DNA of 64,000 nucleotides from Hypericibacter sp049323455. Lineage in GTDB: Bacteria; Pseudomonadota; Alphaproteobacteria; Dongiales; Dongiaceae. The DNA lies in NCBI GenBank assembly GCA_049323455.1, contig JBMONF010000025.1, positions 1 to 64,000 on the forward strand. The letters are read 5' to 3'. The notes beneath the pieces were generated by a model. It was not told where the DNA came from. It was given only the letters and a program-made list of their open reading frames with translations, and searched no databases. A program made the translations under genes and the position numbers. Shown here one piece after another: positions 34,961-44,087 of this stretch. Numbering within the stretch: position 1 is the first letter of the stretch; each line of letters opens with the position of its first letter.

Positions 34961-35404
34961 CTATTCTGCCGCCCGGGCCCGACGGCGCGGTACCATGAGC
35001 TGCGCCTCGCCGTCGATCACGACGGTATCGCCGACCTTGCAGACGGTCGAGACGGTGACGCGGGCCCGCGCCTCGTCGATCGCGGTCACGGTGACCGTGG
35101 CCCTCACCGTGTCGCCGATGCGCACGGGCGCCTTGAACTTGAGGCTCTGGCTCACATAGATGCAGCCGGGGCCCGGCAGCTTGGTGCCGAGCACGGCGGA
35201 GATGAAGCTCGCGGTCAGCATGCCGTGGGCGATGCGCCCCTTGAACATGGTGTTGGTGGCGTAGTCCTGGTCGAGATGGACCGGGTTCACATCGCCCGAG
35301 ATGCCGGCGAACAGCACGATATCGGCATCGGTCACCGTCTTGGCGTAGGTCGCCGACTGACCGACCGAAAGATCCTCGAGATAAAAGCCACCGGTTACGC
35401 TCAT
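34961..35404 (-). CDS. MaoC-family (R)-specific enoyl-CoA hydratase
   Basis: This 147-residue hot-dog-fold protein has the MaoC active-site motif DADIVLFAGISGDVNPVHLD (D and H, residues about 27-46), followed by GRIAHGMLTASFISAVLGT. PhaJ-type hydratases add water to trans-2-enoyl-CoA and can feed beta-oxidation or PHA synthesis. No fatty-acid genes are adjacent. It precedes ribF on the same strand with about 180 bases between. The annotation is secure at family level. Confidence 0.88.
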   Translation of the reverse strand: MSVTGGFYLEDLSVGQSATYAKTVTDADIVLFAGISGDVNPVHLDQDYATNTMFKGRIAHGMLTASFISAVLGTKLPGPGCIYVSQSLKFKAPVRIGDTVRATVTVTAIDEARARVTVSTVCKVGDTVVIDGEAQLMVPRRRARAAE

Positions 35405-35808
35405 TCACCCACCACCACCCGTGCCGCGCTATTTCCGTTCGGATAGCCGGCCCCGGGCCGGCGGCGCGTTGTTGCGGCGCAATATAGCCGAGCCGAAAAA
35501 GCCCGGCAAGAAAGGCCTTTCCGAAGTTTGCAGGGCAAAAACAAGGAAAAGGTTAAAACCCTTGGAAAGCCGGGGGTTCGAGCCGTCGACGAGCGCGGGC
35601 CGAAGGGGCGGCTTCGCTGCTGCAGGCGCGCTCCCGCGCCCGGGTGCTGGCGACCGGTCGGCTTGCCACCAGCAAAGATGCGCGGGGTTCGCACTCGGAC
35701 GAACGGGCGATGAGGCATCGTGCGGTCCGGCGCTTCGCCGGAGCGCCGTCCTCTCGGCCTTGCGTCCCGAGCCTCGCCCCTTAGATTGCGTTTCTTTGAT
35801 CAGAGGGA
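35405..35808. other. Gene-free stretch between divergent genes
   Basis: These 404 bases hold a short A/T-richer part (35500-35560, with AAGGGTTTTAACC-type pairing) and a GGTTCGAGCC that resembles a tRNA T-loop, but no cloverleaf can be folded around it. GTGCGGTCCGGCGCTTCGCCGG near 35720 forms a small hairpin. Open frames here are not conserved-looking. Confidence 0.4.
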
Positions 35809-35817
35809 ATGCCGGCA

Positions 35818-37011
35818 ATGATGGCAGAGTACTACACGCGCATCGTCTCCGAGATCCGCGACTTCCTGCGGCTCGAATCCTCGGCGGGACTGCTGCTGCT
35901 CGCCGCTGCGCTGCTGGCGCTGGTCGCGAGCAACACGCCGCTCGAATCGCTCTATGGCGCCTTTCTGGGCATTCCCGTCGAGATCCGCGTCGGCGCGCTC
36001 CATCTCGACAAGCCGCTCTTGCTCTGGATCAACGACGGGCTGATGGCGGTGTTCTTCCTGCTGGTCGGGCTCGAGATCAAGCGCGAGCTGGTGGAAGGAG
36101 AGCTGTCGACGCCCGCGCAAGCCGCGTTGCCGGTCGCAGCGGCGCTCGGCGGCATGGCCGTGCCGGCCGCGATCTATCTGGCGATGAACTGGGCCGATCC
36201 CGTCGCACGGGCGGGCTGGGCCATCCCCTCGGCCACCGACATCGCCTTTGCCATCGGCGTGCTGACCCTTTTGGGCCCGCGCATACCGCAGAGCCTCAAG
36301 GTGTTCCTGCTGGCCCTCGCCATCATCGACGATCTGGGCGCGATCGTGATCATCGCGTTGTTCTATTCCGGCGACCTTGCGCTCTCCTCCTTGCTCTTCG
36401 GCTCCGTCGCGTTCGCGGGCCTCCTGCTGCTCAATCTGATGGGCGTCCGTCGCATCGCCCCTTACGCCTTGCTCGGCATCGTGCTGTGGGTCTGCGTGCT
36501 CAAGTCGGGCGTCCACGCCACGCTCGCCGGCGTGGTCACGGCCTTCTGCATCCCGCTCAGGGAAGAGCCGGCCTACGGCCCGTCGCCGCTGAAACGGCTG
36601 GAGCATGCGCTCCATCCCTGGGTCGCCTTCCTGGTCATGCCGCTGTTCGGCTTCGCCAATGCCGGCGTTTCGCTCACCGGCGACGGCGGTGCCGCACTCG
36701 CGGGCGGCGTTGCCAGCGGCATCGCGCTCGGCCTGTTCCTGGGCAAGCAGCTGGGCGCCTTCGGCGTTGCCGCGCTCGCCATCAAATCGGGCTTGGCGCG
36801 GCTGCCCGAGGGCGCCAGCTGGCTCGGTCTCTACGGCACCTGCGTGCTCGCGGGGATCGGCTTCACCATGAGCCTCTTCATCGGCACGCTGGCCTGGGAC
36901 GACGCCGCCTACGCGGCCCCCTTGCGCCTGGGCGTGCTCGGCGGCTCGCTGCTCTCGGGCCTCGTTGGTTATCTGATCCTTAAGGTCGGCGATCCCGCCG
37001 CCAAGGCATGA
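35818..37011 (+). CDS. nhaA: Na+/H+ antiporter NhaA
   Basis: This 397-residue multi-span antiporter exchanges 2 H+ in for 1 Na+ out at the inner membrane. The core aspartates are in LAIIDDLGAIVII (D171, D172), with the upstream D141 in SATDIAFAIG. N-terminal RDFLRLESSAGLLLLAAALLA and GLMAVFFLLVGLEIKRE are family signatures. The start at ATG 35818 was preferred over 35809 because GAGGGA is then 9 bases upstream. Its last 91 bases are found again, with changes, at 38143-38229. That marks an insertion event just downstream. Confidence 0.93.
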   Translation: MMAEYYTRIVSEIRDFLRLESSAGLLLLAAALLALVASNTPLESLYGAFLGIPVEIRVGALHLDKPLLLWINDGLMAVFFLLVGLEIKRELVEGELSTPAQAALPVAAALGGMAVPAAIYLAMNWADPVARAGWAIPSATDIAFAIGVLTLLGPRIPQSLKVFLLALAIIDDLGAIVIIALFYSGDLALSSLLFGSVAFAGLLLLNLMGVRRIAPYALLGIVLWVCVLKSGVHATLAGVVTAFCIPLREEPAYGPSPLKRLEHALHPWVAFLVMPLFGFANAGVSLTGDGGAALAGGVASGIALGLFLGKQLGAFGVAALAIKSGLARLPEGASWLGLYGTCVLAGIGFTMSLFIGTLAWDDAAYAAPLRLGVLGGSLLSGLVGYLILKVGDPAAKA

Positions 37012-37014
37012 GCC
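36924..37014 (+). repeat. nhaA 3' end, intact copy of a direct repeat
   Basis: These 91 bases from GCGCCTGGGCG to GAGCC include the nhaA stop codon. A second copy at 38143-38229 differs by five substitutions and a 4-base deletion. The roughly 1.1 kb between holds a DUF1062 gene. Confidence 0.85.
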
Positions 37015-37095
37015 CGCTAATGCTAGTGCATATGACGAAATCGAACGGCGTCGCGCCACCGCCCGCTGTCCATTCCGGTGAAGGGAATCTTGGCG

Positions 37096-37725
37096 CTATC
37101 CGCCGATAGAGGCGTACAGCACGTCGAGCGGCATGTCGATGGCGCTCAAATCGATCTCGATCCTCTGCCCATCGCGTGCTGGCTGGCTCAGACCACGTGT
37201 CGCGCTCGGCATGACGACGAGGGCGCCAGTCTTAGCAAGATGGTCGATCTTGGTGCGAGAAACCCCGATCTCAGCGGCGAGAAGCCTGTCCAACCGCACG
37301 CCGCAGAGGTAAGGGGCCGAGATCATGATTTCGGCGCGTGCCGGGCCATCTTCACGTGGCGCAAGAATGCGTTTCTCCACCGAGAGCCCAGCAGAACTCT
37401 CAATCTTCAAACTGTAGCGGCTCAGACGGGTGACATCGAAGGCATACCGCCAAGCAAGCACCTCGTCGTTTTCTGTCAGTGCAAGCAGGAGCGTCGGCTC
37501 CACAGCATCGACCGGGCAGCGCTCCAGCACCGGGAAGTTCCAGTTCTGATCGCAATGAGCGCACCGATAGACCAGCCAGGCATCGAGGCGCTTCTTTTGC
37601 GCATTGACACGGAACTTGTCGCTGCTGACGAAGGGTGTTCGGGCATCACAACGGGCGCAATGAAGCCAAGGGCGGGGTGTTTCCAGCGGCTTCACGAGCC
37701 ACCGAACCTGCAAGAGGAATCGCAT
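37096..37725 (-). CDS. DUF1062 family protein
   Basis: This 209-residue protein has paired cysteines (LHCARCDARTPFVSS near residues 22-36 and YRCAHCDQNWNFPVLERCPVD near 53-73) that form a zinc ribbon, and the DUF1062 signature KFRVNAQKKRLDAWLVYRC. Its role is unknown. The gene lies on the reverse strand between the two copies of the nhaA 3' end, and its codon use is less GC-biased than its neighbours, consistent with arrival by transfer. The start is the ATG that gives the conserved N-terminus. Confidence 0.82.
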   Translation of the reverse strand: MRFLLQVRWLVKPLETPRPWLHCARCDARTPFVSSDKFRVNAQKKRLDAWLVYRCAHCDQNWNFPVLERCPVDAVEPTLLLALTENDEVLAWRYAFDVTRLSRYSLKIESSAGLSVEKRILAPREDGPARAEIMISAPYLCGVRLDRLLAAEIGVSRTKIDHLAKTGALVVMPSATRGLSQPARDGQRIEIDLSAIDMPLDVLYASIGG

Positions 37726-38142
37726 ACCGACAACAGCCTTCCGATCCGGAAGTGCTGCAGAGCGGGATGCTGAACACAGGCCCGAACGGCGACGGGCCGA
37801 CGGTCAGGCAAAGTGAATGAAAGGTTCGGTGCGGAATTCTCGCCGGCGAGGCCGAACGCAAAGGCGGGCCGCCCATGACGATGGAACCGAGGACCTTGCC
37901 TTCCCGATCTCAGCCCACCGCCATGCGCACGGGATAGCCCGGCCGAACCCGGCATCGACGTGCGGGATTCATCCGGGCGACGGAGAGTCACTGAGATCGG
38001 TTAGCGCGTCGGTAAGGTCATCCTTGCGGTCCGGTAAGTGGTGGTTGCAGACGATAGGCGGGAGCTCTTGGACCGTCAATTGGATCAAGAGCCAACTCAT
38101 GGACCATCGCATGCATCGACGCTGGCTCGAGCGGCCGCCCCC
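37726..38142. other. Gene-free stretch upstream of the DUF1062 gene
   Basis: The roughly 417 bases contain no conserved frame. Small features such as GGTTAGCGCGTCGGTAAGG and CGAACCCGGCATCG are not assignable. An open frame at 37817-38191 has a repetitive Ser/Arg composition and is not considered real. The stretch may be leftover sequence of the inserted segment. Confidence 0.4.
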
Positions 38143-38229
38143 GCGCTTGGGCGTGCTCGGCGGCTGCTCTCGGGCCTCGCCGGTTACCTGATTCTTAAGG
38201 TCGGCGATCCCGCCGCCAAGGCATGAGCC
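38143..38229 (+). repeat. Second, damaged copy of the nhaA 3' end
   Basis: The 87 bases repeat the nhaA tail (TTAAGGTCGGCGATCC and the TGA are identical). A CTCG deletion after GGGCGTGCTCGGCGG puts the preceding frame out of register. Five substitutions fall mostly in third codon positions, so this copy likely came from or diverged with a coding nhaA. Confidence 0.85.
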
Positions 38230-38272
38230 GGCCGGCTTTCGGCCGGATTCGGCCCGCCCCGTTCACCCGGTC

Positions 38273-38336
38273 TTAATCGACGGTTTCTAGAAAGGATTAA
38301 TAGGTCGCGCCAACTCGCGCGCTGATTGAAACAATC
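38273..38336. promoter_or_regulatory. Two inverted repeats ahead of the hybrid kinase gene
   Basis: TTAATC (38273-38278) and GATTAA (38295-38300) surround a TTTCTAGAAA palindrome (38284-38293). GATTG-aaa-CAATC (38324-38336) follows. They lie 30-95 bases before the kinase start and are candidate binding sites for a regulator. Which regulator is unknown. Confidence 0.35.
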
Positions 38337-38366
38337 GATCGACGAGAGCCGCCGGGGCCCCGCAGG

Positions 38367-41300
38367 ATGCTGGCACGACTGAACGCGGATGAGCTGAAGT
38401 CGGTGATCGAATCCATGGGTACGCCGGCGTTCGTCGCCGAGCGGCTTTCCGACGGCAGCTTCCGCTATATCGCCGCCAACCGGCTCGAGCTCGAGGCCTG
38501 CGGACCGCGCCGCGTCCGCTTCATCGGTCACCGGCCCGAAGACTTCTATGCGCCGGAGGAAGCGGCGCGGATCGTGGCCGACTACCGTCGTTGCCTCGAC
38601 ACGCGCTCCGTCATCGAGCGCGACCTGATCAACAGCGCCGGTGGCGAGCGCCACGTGTGGCGGACGACCTTGACGCCGATCCTGGAGGAGGACGGATCGG
38701 CGCGCCGGCTCATGGGGCTGCACCGCCGGGTCGCCGAAGCGACCGCAGCCGAGCGCATCGATCTGACGGAAGCCGCGTCCCAGTCCGCCACCCGCGACCA
38801 GATCGAGCTGGTGAGCCATTTCCTGCCCGATACCACCCTCACTTTCGTCAACGACCGCTACTGCCGCTATTTCGGCAAGACGCGGGAGGAGCTGATCGGA
38901 ACCAGGTTCCTCGATCACGTGCCCGAATCGGGCCGCGAGGAGGTGCTGCGCCACCTGGCCTCGGTCACGCCCGAGCGGCCCGTGGTCGAATACATGCACA
39001 AGAGCCGCAGCGCCGACAACCGGCTCACCTGGCAGCTGTGGCGCGACCGCGGCATCTTCAGCGCCGAGGGCCGGCTGATCGAGTTTCGCAGCGTCGGCGT
39101 GGACGTGACGCGGCTCAAGGAGCTGGAGGACGAGCTCCGGCGCAGCGAGGAGCGATTCTCTCTCGCCGTGCAGGGCTCCAACGACGGCATCTGGGACTGG
39201 AACTTCGAGACCGGCGAGATCTGGTTCTCGGCGCGCTGGAAGCAGATGCTGGGCTACCGCGACGACGAGCTCGCCAACACGCTCGAGACTTGGCACTCGG
39301 TCATCCATCCCGAGGACGCGCAGGCCGCGCTCAAGCTGATCGCCGACTACAACGCCGGGCGCACCGATCGCTTTCTGGCGACGTTGCGCTATCGGCACAA
39401 GGACGGCTCGATCCGCTACGTCCTGTCGCGTGCCATCCACAAGCGCGACGCCTCGGCACGGGTCACCCGCATCGTGGGGGCGAACACCGACATCACCGAG
39501 ATCAAGCGGCGCGAGCAGGAGTTGACCGACCTGCAGAAGCTCCTCGCCCGCGGCGCCGAGCTGGCCAAGCTCGGCTACTGGGTGTGGGACGAGACGAGGG
39601 ACCGCTGCCTCTATTGCACGGAGGAGGTAGCGCGGTTGCATGGCCTGACGGTGCCCGAATATCTCGAGGTCCTGGGCAGCAACGCGGCCATCGCCGAGCG
39701 CATGCATCCCGAAGACCGCCAGCGCTATCTCGACGTGCTCGACGCCAGCCGCGCCGCCTGCCGCGCCTACGACATCGAGTTCCGCCTGCTGCGGGCGAAC
39801 GGAGAGCTCGTGCACGGGCGCGAGATCGGCGATTTCATCCAGGACGAAAGCGGCCGGGTCGTGCGCTCGGTCGGCATCACCCAGGACATCACCGCCTTCC
39901 GCCTGCAACAGGAAGCGATGCGCGCCGAGGAGGAGCGCCTGCAGGCCTATGTGATCGAGCTCGAGGACGCCAAGAGCCGGCTCGAGGAGCAGGGCGAGGA
40001 GCTGGCGACGCTGGCCGAGGACCTCGCCCTCGCCAAGGCCAAGGCCGAGACGGCGAGCCGGACCAAGTCCGAGTTCCTGGCGATGATGAGCCACGAAATC
40101 CGCACGCCGATGAACGGCCTCATCGGCATGACCGGCCTCCTGCTCGACACCGATCTCAGCGACGAGCAGCGCCACTATGCGCAGACCGTGCGCGAATCGG
40201 CCGAGGCGCTGCTCTCCATCATCAACGACATCCTCGATTTCTCGAAGCTCGAGGCCGGTCGCATGCGGCTCGATCCGGTCGACTTCGAGCTCGATCGGGT
40301 CGTCGACAGCGTCGTCACGCTGCTCTCGCCGCGCGCAGCCGCCAAGGGGGTCGCTCTCAAGGCACCGCCCTGCTCGCTCGAGCCGCTGTGGCTCAGGGGC
40401 GATGCCGGACGGTTGCGCCAGATCCTCTTCAATCTGGTCGGCAACGCGGTGAAATTCACCGAAAAGGGTTCGGTCGTCATCACCACGCGGGTGCAGCCGA
40501 TCGGCGTGAAGGAGCTCGAGCTCTGTGCCGAGGTGGCCGACACCGGCATCGGCATCCCCGAGGCGGCGCAACCCAACCTCTTCACCCGCTTCACCCAGGC
40601 GGACAGCTCGACGTCGCGCAAATATGGCGGCACGGGCCTCGGGCTCGCCATCTGCAAGCAGCTCGTCGAGCTGATGGGCGGCCAGATCGGCTTCGAGAGC
40701 GCGCCCGGTCGCGGCAGCCGCTTCTGGTTCACGGTGCGCTGCCTGCCGGCGCAGCGCAAGCCGGCCGCAACGGACGGGCTCGGCCTGTCCCATCTGCCCC
40801 GGCCGCGCCGGGGCTTGCGCATTCTGGTCGCCGAGGACAACCAGGTGAACCAGCTCCTGGTGAGCGCGCTCCTGCGCCGCCTCGGCTGTCAGATCGACCT
40901 CGTCTCGAACGGCCTCGAGGCGATCTCGGCGGTCCAGCGCATTCCCTATGATCTGATCCTCATGGACGTGCAGATGCCGGAAATGGACGGAATCGCCGCC
41001 GCCCAGGCGATCCGCCGGCTGCCCGGCGAGGTGCGCCGCATCCCGATCGTGGCGCTCACCGCCAACGCCATGGCCGGGCAGCGCGACGAGTATCTCGAGG
41101 CCGGCATGGACGGCTATGTCTCCAAGCCGATCGACATGGCGGAGCTGGTCGGCGCCATGGTGCGCCTGTGCGGGGCGGAGGAAAGCGGCGACGCGGACGA
41201 GGACGGCGCGGGCGCCAACGGGAACGACGGCGCGGCGGCGGGCCGGGCGGACAAGATCGATCCCGCGGATGGCGCCGGCTTCGGCACGGACAGCGGCGGC

Positions 41301-41399
41301 GAGGCCGGCGCTGCGGAGGAGGGCGAGGCGGCGGCGGAGCTGTCCGGATTGTTGGACGAGCTCGACCGGACGCTGTCCCGCAAGGCCAAGTCGGCGTGA
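38367..41399 (+). CDS. Hybrid sensor histidine kinase with PAS domains and receiver
   Basis: This 1010-residue cytoplasmic protein has about four PAS/PAC modules (roughly 8-110, 140-250, 262-380, 390-515), a coiled-coil (about 515-565), and a HisKA dimerisation helix with phospho-acceptor H576 (MMSHEIRTPMN). The HATPase_c domain follows (FNLVGNAVKFTEKG, DTGIGIPEAAQ, KYGGTGLGLAICKQLVEL). The receiver's phospho-acceptor is D867 (LILMDVQMPEMDG), with K in SKPIDMAEL. There is no transmembrane segment, so it senses internal or diffusible signals. The acidic Gly/Ala-rich tail of about 60 residues is unusual. A separate Hpt gene lies 2 kb downstream and could finish the relay. Confidence 0.93.
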   Translation: MLARLNADELKSVIESMGTPAFVAERLSDGSFRYIAANRLELEACGPRRVRFIGHRPEDFYAPEEAARIVADYRRCLDTRSVIERDLINSAGGERHVWRTTLTPILEEDGSARRLMGLHRRVAEATAAERIDLTEAASQSATRDQIELVSHFLPDTTLTFVNDRYCRYFGKTREELIGTRFLDHVPESGREEVLRHLASVTPERPVVEYMHKSRSADNRLTWQLWRDRGIFSAEGRLIEFRSVGVDVTRLKELEDELRRSEERFSLAVQGSNDGIWDWNFETGEIWFSARWKQMLGYRDDELANTLETWHSVIHPEDAQAALKLIADYNAGRTDRFLATLRYRHKDGSIRYVLSRAIHKRDASARVTRIVGANTDITEIKRREQELTDLQKLLARGAELAKLGYWVWDETRDRCLYCTEEVARLHGLTVPEYLEVLGSNAAIAERMHPEDRQRYLDVLDASRAACRAYDIEFRLLRANGELVHGREIGDFIQDESGRVVRSVGITQDITAFRLQQEAMRAEEERLQAYVIELEDAKSRLEEQGEELATLAEDLALAKAKAETASRTKSEFLAMMSHEIRTPMNGLIGMTGLLLDTDLSDEQRHYAQTVRESAEALLSIINDILDFSKLEAGRMRLDPVDFELDRVVDSVVTLLSPRAAAKGVALKAPPCSLEPLWLRGDAGRLRQILFNLVGNAVKFTEKGSVVITTRVQPIGVKELELCAEVADTGIGIPEAAQPNLFTRFTQADSSTSRKYGGTGLGLAICKQLVELMGGQIGFESAPGRGSRFWFTVRCLPAQRKPAATDGLGLSHLPRPRRGLRILVAEDNQVNQLLVSALLRRLGCQIDLVSNGLEAISAVQRIPYDLILMDVQMPEMDGIAAAQAIRRLPGEVRRIPIVALTANAMAGQRDEYLEAGMDGYVSKPIDMAELVGAMVRLCGAEESGDADEDGAGANGNDGAAAGRADKIDPADGAGFGTDSGGEAGAAEEGEAAAELSGLLDELDRTLSRKAKSA

Positions 41400-41504
41400 G
41401 AGGACCTCGGTTAACAACTCGTTGAGACAATCCGCCCAGACTCCGAGCGTGAGGACATCGACATCGCCTTCGGGAGCCTTCAGCATGGGGCCGCGCTTCG
41501 GCGC

Positions 41505-42782
41505 ATGACGGGCCGGCCGGTGAGCATCGCTTCGGCCCCGATGGCGGCCGACCCTCCCGGAGCGGAAGCGGCCTTGAGCATCGCGATGCCGGCCGGCCGC
41601 CCTGCGGCGATCGAGCTGGCGCAGGCGTGGGCATCCTCGATCGCTGGCTATCTACATGCGCTTGCTTCCGAGCTTCCGGGCTCGTTCCGTCGTCATGCCT
41701 GGCTGATCGCGCTGGTCGCCGCCTATTTCGGCATCGGTGTTGCGGTCAGCTTTTATATCGGAGCCCCGGCGTCTCTTTCGCTCGACCTCTACCTGCCGAC
41801 CTACTTCACGCTGCTGCCGGTCATGCTGCTGTCGCTGGTCGCCGCACACGCACTCTACATCGTCGTGGTTCTACGATCGAAGCGGCCATTGCTGCAGTTG
41901 CTGACCGACCTGCAGACCAAATTGGCGACGCCCCGTCGGATCGCCAACGCCCTGCCCTGCCTGCTGTTCATCCCGATCTTCGGCGGCACCTTCACGTTGG
42001 TGAAGGCGGCCATCCCTCTGCTTCAATCCTTCTCCTGGGACCAGCGGCTCGAGCAGTGGGACCGCTGGCTGCATGGCGGCACCGCGCCCTGGGAGTGGCT
42101 GCAGCCCTTCCTGGGGACGCCCGTCATCACTCATGCGATCGCCTGGCTCTATAATTTCTGGTTTCTGATCCTCAGCGTCACCTGGGTGTGGCAATCCTTC
42201 ACCCTCCGCGATCCCCAGCTGCGGATGCAGTATATCGTCGCGCTCCTGGCAACCTGGATCGTGTTGGGGAGCGGGGCCGCCCTCTTCTTCTCCTCGGCCG
42301 GCCCCTGCTATTTCGGTCTCGTCACAGGCGCGCCCGACCCGTACGAGCCACTGATGGCCTATCTCCGCGAGGCGGATCGGTCCTTCACGGTCTATGCGCT
42401 GGAGGCGCAGCGGATGCTGTGGGCGAGCTACAGCACGGATCACTTGAACCCCGGCGCCGGAATTTCCGCCATGCCCAGCATGCATCTGGCCTCGGCCATG
42501 CTGTTCGCCTTGCTCGGCTGGCGCACGGCGCGATGGCTCGGGATCGTGCTGACGATCTTCTTCCTCGTGATCTTGATCGGGTCGGTCCATCTCGGTTGGC
42601 ATTACGCCGTCGACGGCTATGCCGGCGCCTCGGGCGCAGCGGCCATATGGTGGCTCACGGGCGTGGCCGTCCGCCGCACCATGCGCGACCCTGCGGCGAG
42701 CGAAGCGGCAGATCCACGGCAAGCCCGGCTGCTTGAGGCCGCCCGGCATCGAGATCGGCGGGAACAGGGGCTCGATCCATAA
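41505..42782 (+). CDS. PAP2-superfamily membrane phosphatase or phosphotransferase
   Basis: This 425-residue integral membrane protein has at least six hydrophobic segments after a 60-residue N-terminal region. The PAP2 catalytic set is present as PSMH (H327 in ISAMPSMHLASAM) and SVHLGWHYAVDGY (H366, D370). The family includes phosphatidic acid phosphatases and inositol-phosphorylceramide synthases (Aur1-like), and the AMPSMH arrangement resembles the latter. Substrate unknown, presumably a lipid phosphate. The C-terminus is basic and soluble. It lies 105 bases downstream of the kinase gene. Confidence 0.8.
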   Translation: MTGRPVSIASAPMAADPPGAEAALSIAMPAGRPAAIELAQAWASSIAGYLHALASELPGSFRRHAWLIALVAAYFGIGVAVSFYIGAPASLSLDLYLPTYFTLLPVMLLSLVAAHALYIVVVLRSKRPLLQLLTDLQTKLATPRRIANALPCLLFIPIFGGTFTLVKAAIPLLQSFSWDQRLEQWDRWLHGGTAPWEWLQPFLGTPVITHAIAWLYNFWFLILSVTWVWQSFTLRDPQLRMQYIVALLATWIVLGSGAALFFSSAGPCYFGLVTGAPDPYEPLMAYLREADRSFTVYALEAQRMLWASYSTDHLNPGAGISAMPSMHLASAMLFALLGWRTARWLGIVLTIFFLVILIGSVHLGWHYAVDGYAGASGAAAIWWLTGVAVRRTMRDPAASEAADPRQARLLEAARHRDRREQGLDP

Positions 42783-42929
42783 AATTCTATGCAAATGCGA
42801 ATCAAATAGACGCCAAATAATGATCGGCGCCTTTCGACGATGTTCTCAAATAACGCCGCCAATTAACCTTTGCTTCACGGGTTGGCGGCAGGCTGAACGT
42901 GGGTGACACTTAGGAAGGAGACCCAATCC

Positions 42930-43148
42930 ATGTTCAAGACCACGCTCCAAAGCTTCATTCGGGACGAGTCGGGCGCCACCGCGATCGAGTACGGCCTGAT
43001 CGCCGCCCTCGTGTCGGTTGCCGCGATCGGCGCGCTGTCCCTGATGGGCGGCTCGCTGAAGAGCATCTTCACGGTCGTCAAGGACCAATTGAGCAGCGCG
43101 GCCTCCAGCGCCACCACCACTTCCTCCACCACCACCACCGGCGGCTGA
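42930..43148 (+). CDS. Flp/Fap-type pilin, orphan
   Basis: This 72-residue prepilin has the Flp signature GATAIEYGLIAALVSVAAIGAL (residues 15-36), with cleavage expected at GA-TAIEYG by a TadV-type peptidase. The N-terminal leader is MFKTTLQSFIRDESGA. The tail is Ser/Thr-rich (SSAASSATTTSSTTTTGG), which is unusual and might be glycosylated. AGGAAGGAG sits 9 bases upstream. No tad/cpa assembly genes are in the window, so it relies on machinery elsewhere. Confidence 0.88.
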   Translation: MFKTTLQSFIRDESGATAIEYGLIAALVSVAAIGALSLMGGSLKSIFTVVKDQLSSAASSATTTSSTTTTGG

Positions 43149-43401
43149 TCCCGCCGCCACCGTCTCCTTCCGGCCGCCGCTGCGGCGTTCCTTCCGAGGA
43201 CCCGTAGCGGCCGTGCCGGGGGCCGAATTCCCTCGCGAAGGGCCATGCCCGCGACCGGCGGCATGGCCCTTCCGATTTTCGGCCGGCCGGTCGGCACTTC
43301 GCCAAGCTCCGGAGCAGGCCTGAGCGACGGTGCCCCGTCGGCCGCTCGGGCCGACAGGTCAACAGGGGCAAAGCTTCCGTCTCAGCGCACGCGCAAGCGC
43401 C

Positions 43402-43914
43402 TTAGCGGTCCTCGGCAACCGCCGCCTGCAGCCGTTCGACCAGCCGCCGGCCGATCTCGCCGCCCTCGCCGCGAACCGACTTCTCGAGAACGAGCCGCAA
43501 TGCCTTGAGGTGGATTTCGACGAGCGCGAGGTCCGCCTCGTCGATCGGCAAGCCGATCTCGCGCCTGCCGGCTGCGCGCCCATGCAGCAGGCAGCAGAGC
43601 GAATGGCCGATCTGCGTAACCAAGGGAAAGCCGAAGCTGCCGCCCTGACCCTTCATGTCGTGGGCGATGCCATAGAGCCGTTGCAACGGTGTCCCGGCCC
43701 GAGCCGGATCGGCGCTGGCCTCGGACAGCGCGGCCTCCGCTCGGGTCAGGTCGGCCAGCGCCCAGCTCCGATAGTCGGCGCTGAGCTCGGCCACGGCGTC
43801 CCGGGCGCGCCGCACCGCCGCCGAAATGCCGCCGTCGGCCGCGACGCCGCTATCGGGTGCGATCTGGTCCGCGATCCGCATGCCGCTGATTTTTTTCCCG
43901 GCCCTCATGGCCAT
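43402..43914 (-). CDS. Hpt-domain phosphotransfer protein
   Basis: This 170-residue protein carries an Hpt helix bundle with the phospho-accepting histidine in the motif LYGIAHDMKGQGGSFGFPLV (about residues 84-103; His is in AHDMKG). It can receive a phosphate from a receiver and pass it on. The neighbouring hybrid kinase at 38367 has a receiver but no Hpt domain, so this is its likely partner. It is transcribed in the opposite direction. The N-terminal 55 residues are low in conservation. Confidence 0.82.
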   Translation of the reverse strand: MAMRAGKKISGMRIADQIAPDSGVAADGGISAAVRRARDAVAELSADYRSWALADLTRAEAALSEASADPARAGTPLQRLYGIAHDMKGQGGSFGFPLVTQIGHSLCCLLHGRAAGRREIGLPIDEADLALVEIHLKALRLVLEKSVRGEGGEIGRRLVERLQAAVAEDR

Positions 43915-44087
43915 CGTCGCCGCTCCTCGTGAGCCGCAGCCCCCGCGGGCGCCCGCCCACCGATCGCCGAGATTCGCGCCGTCGCCCTTAAAAAGCCCCT
44001 AAGGCAGGCATTCGAGGCTCAATCAATGCATTAGCCGATGGGACGAACGTTCGGCGCGCCGCCGAAATCACCCAAGGGACAGGAGAA

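Noticed and set aside
35570..35600. tRNA T-loop-like GGTTCGAGCC
   Set aside because: No acceptor, D or anticodon arms can be folded around it.
37817..38226. Open frames between the DUF1062 gene and the kinase
   Set aside because: The composition is irregular, and the only recognisable part is the out-of-frame-derived nhaA tail.
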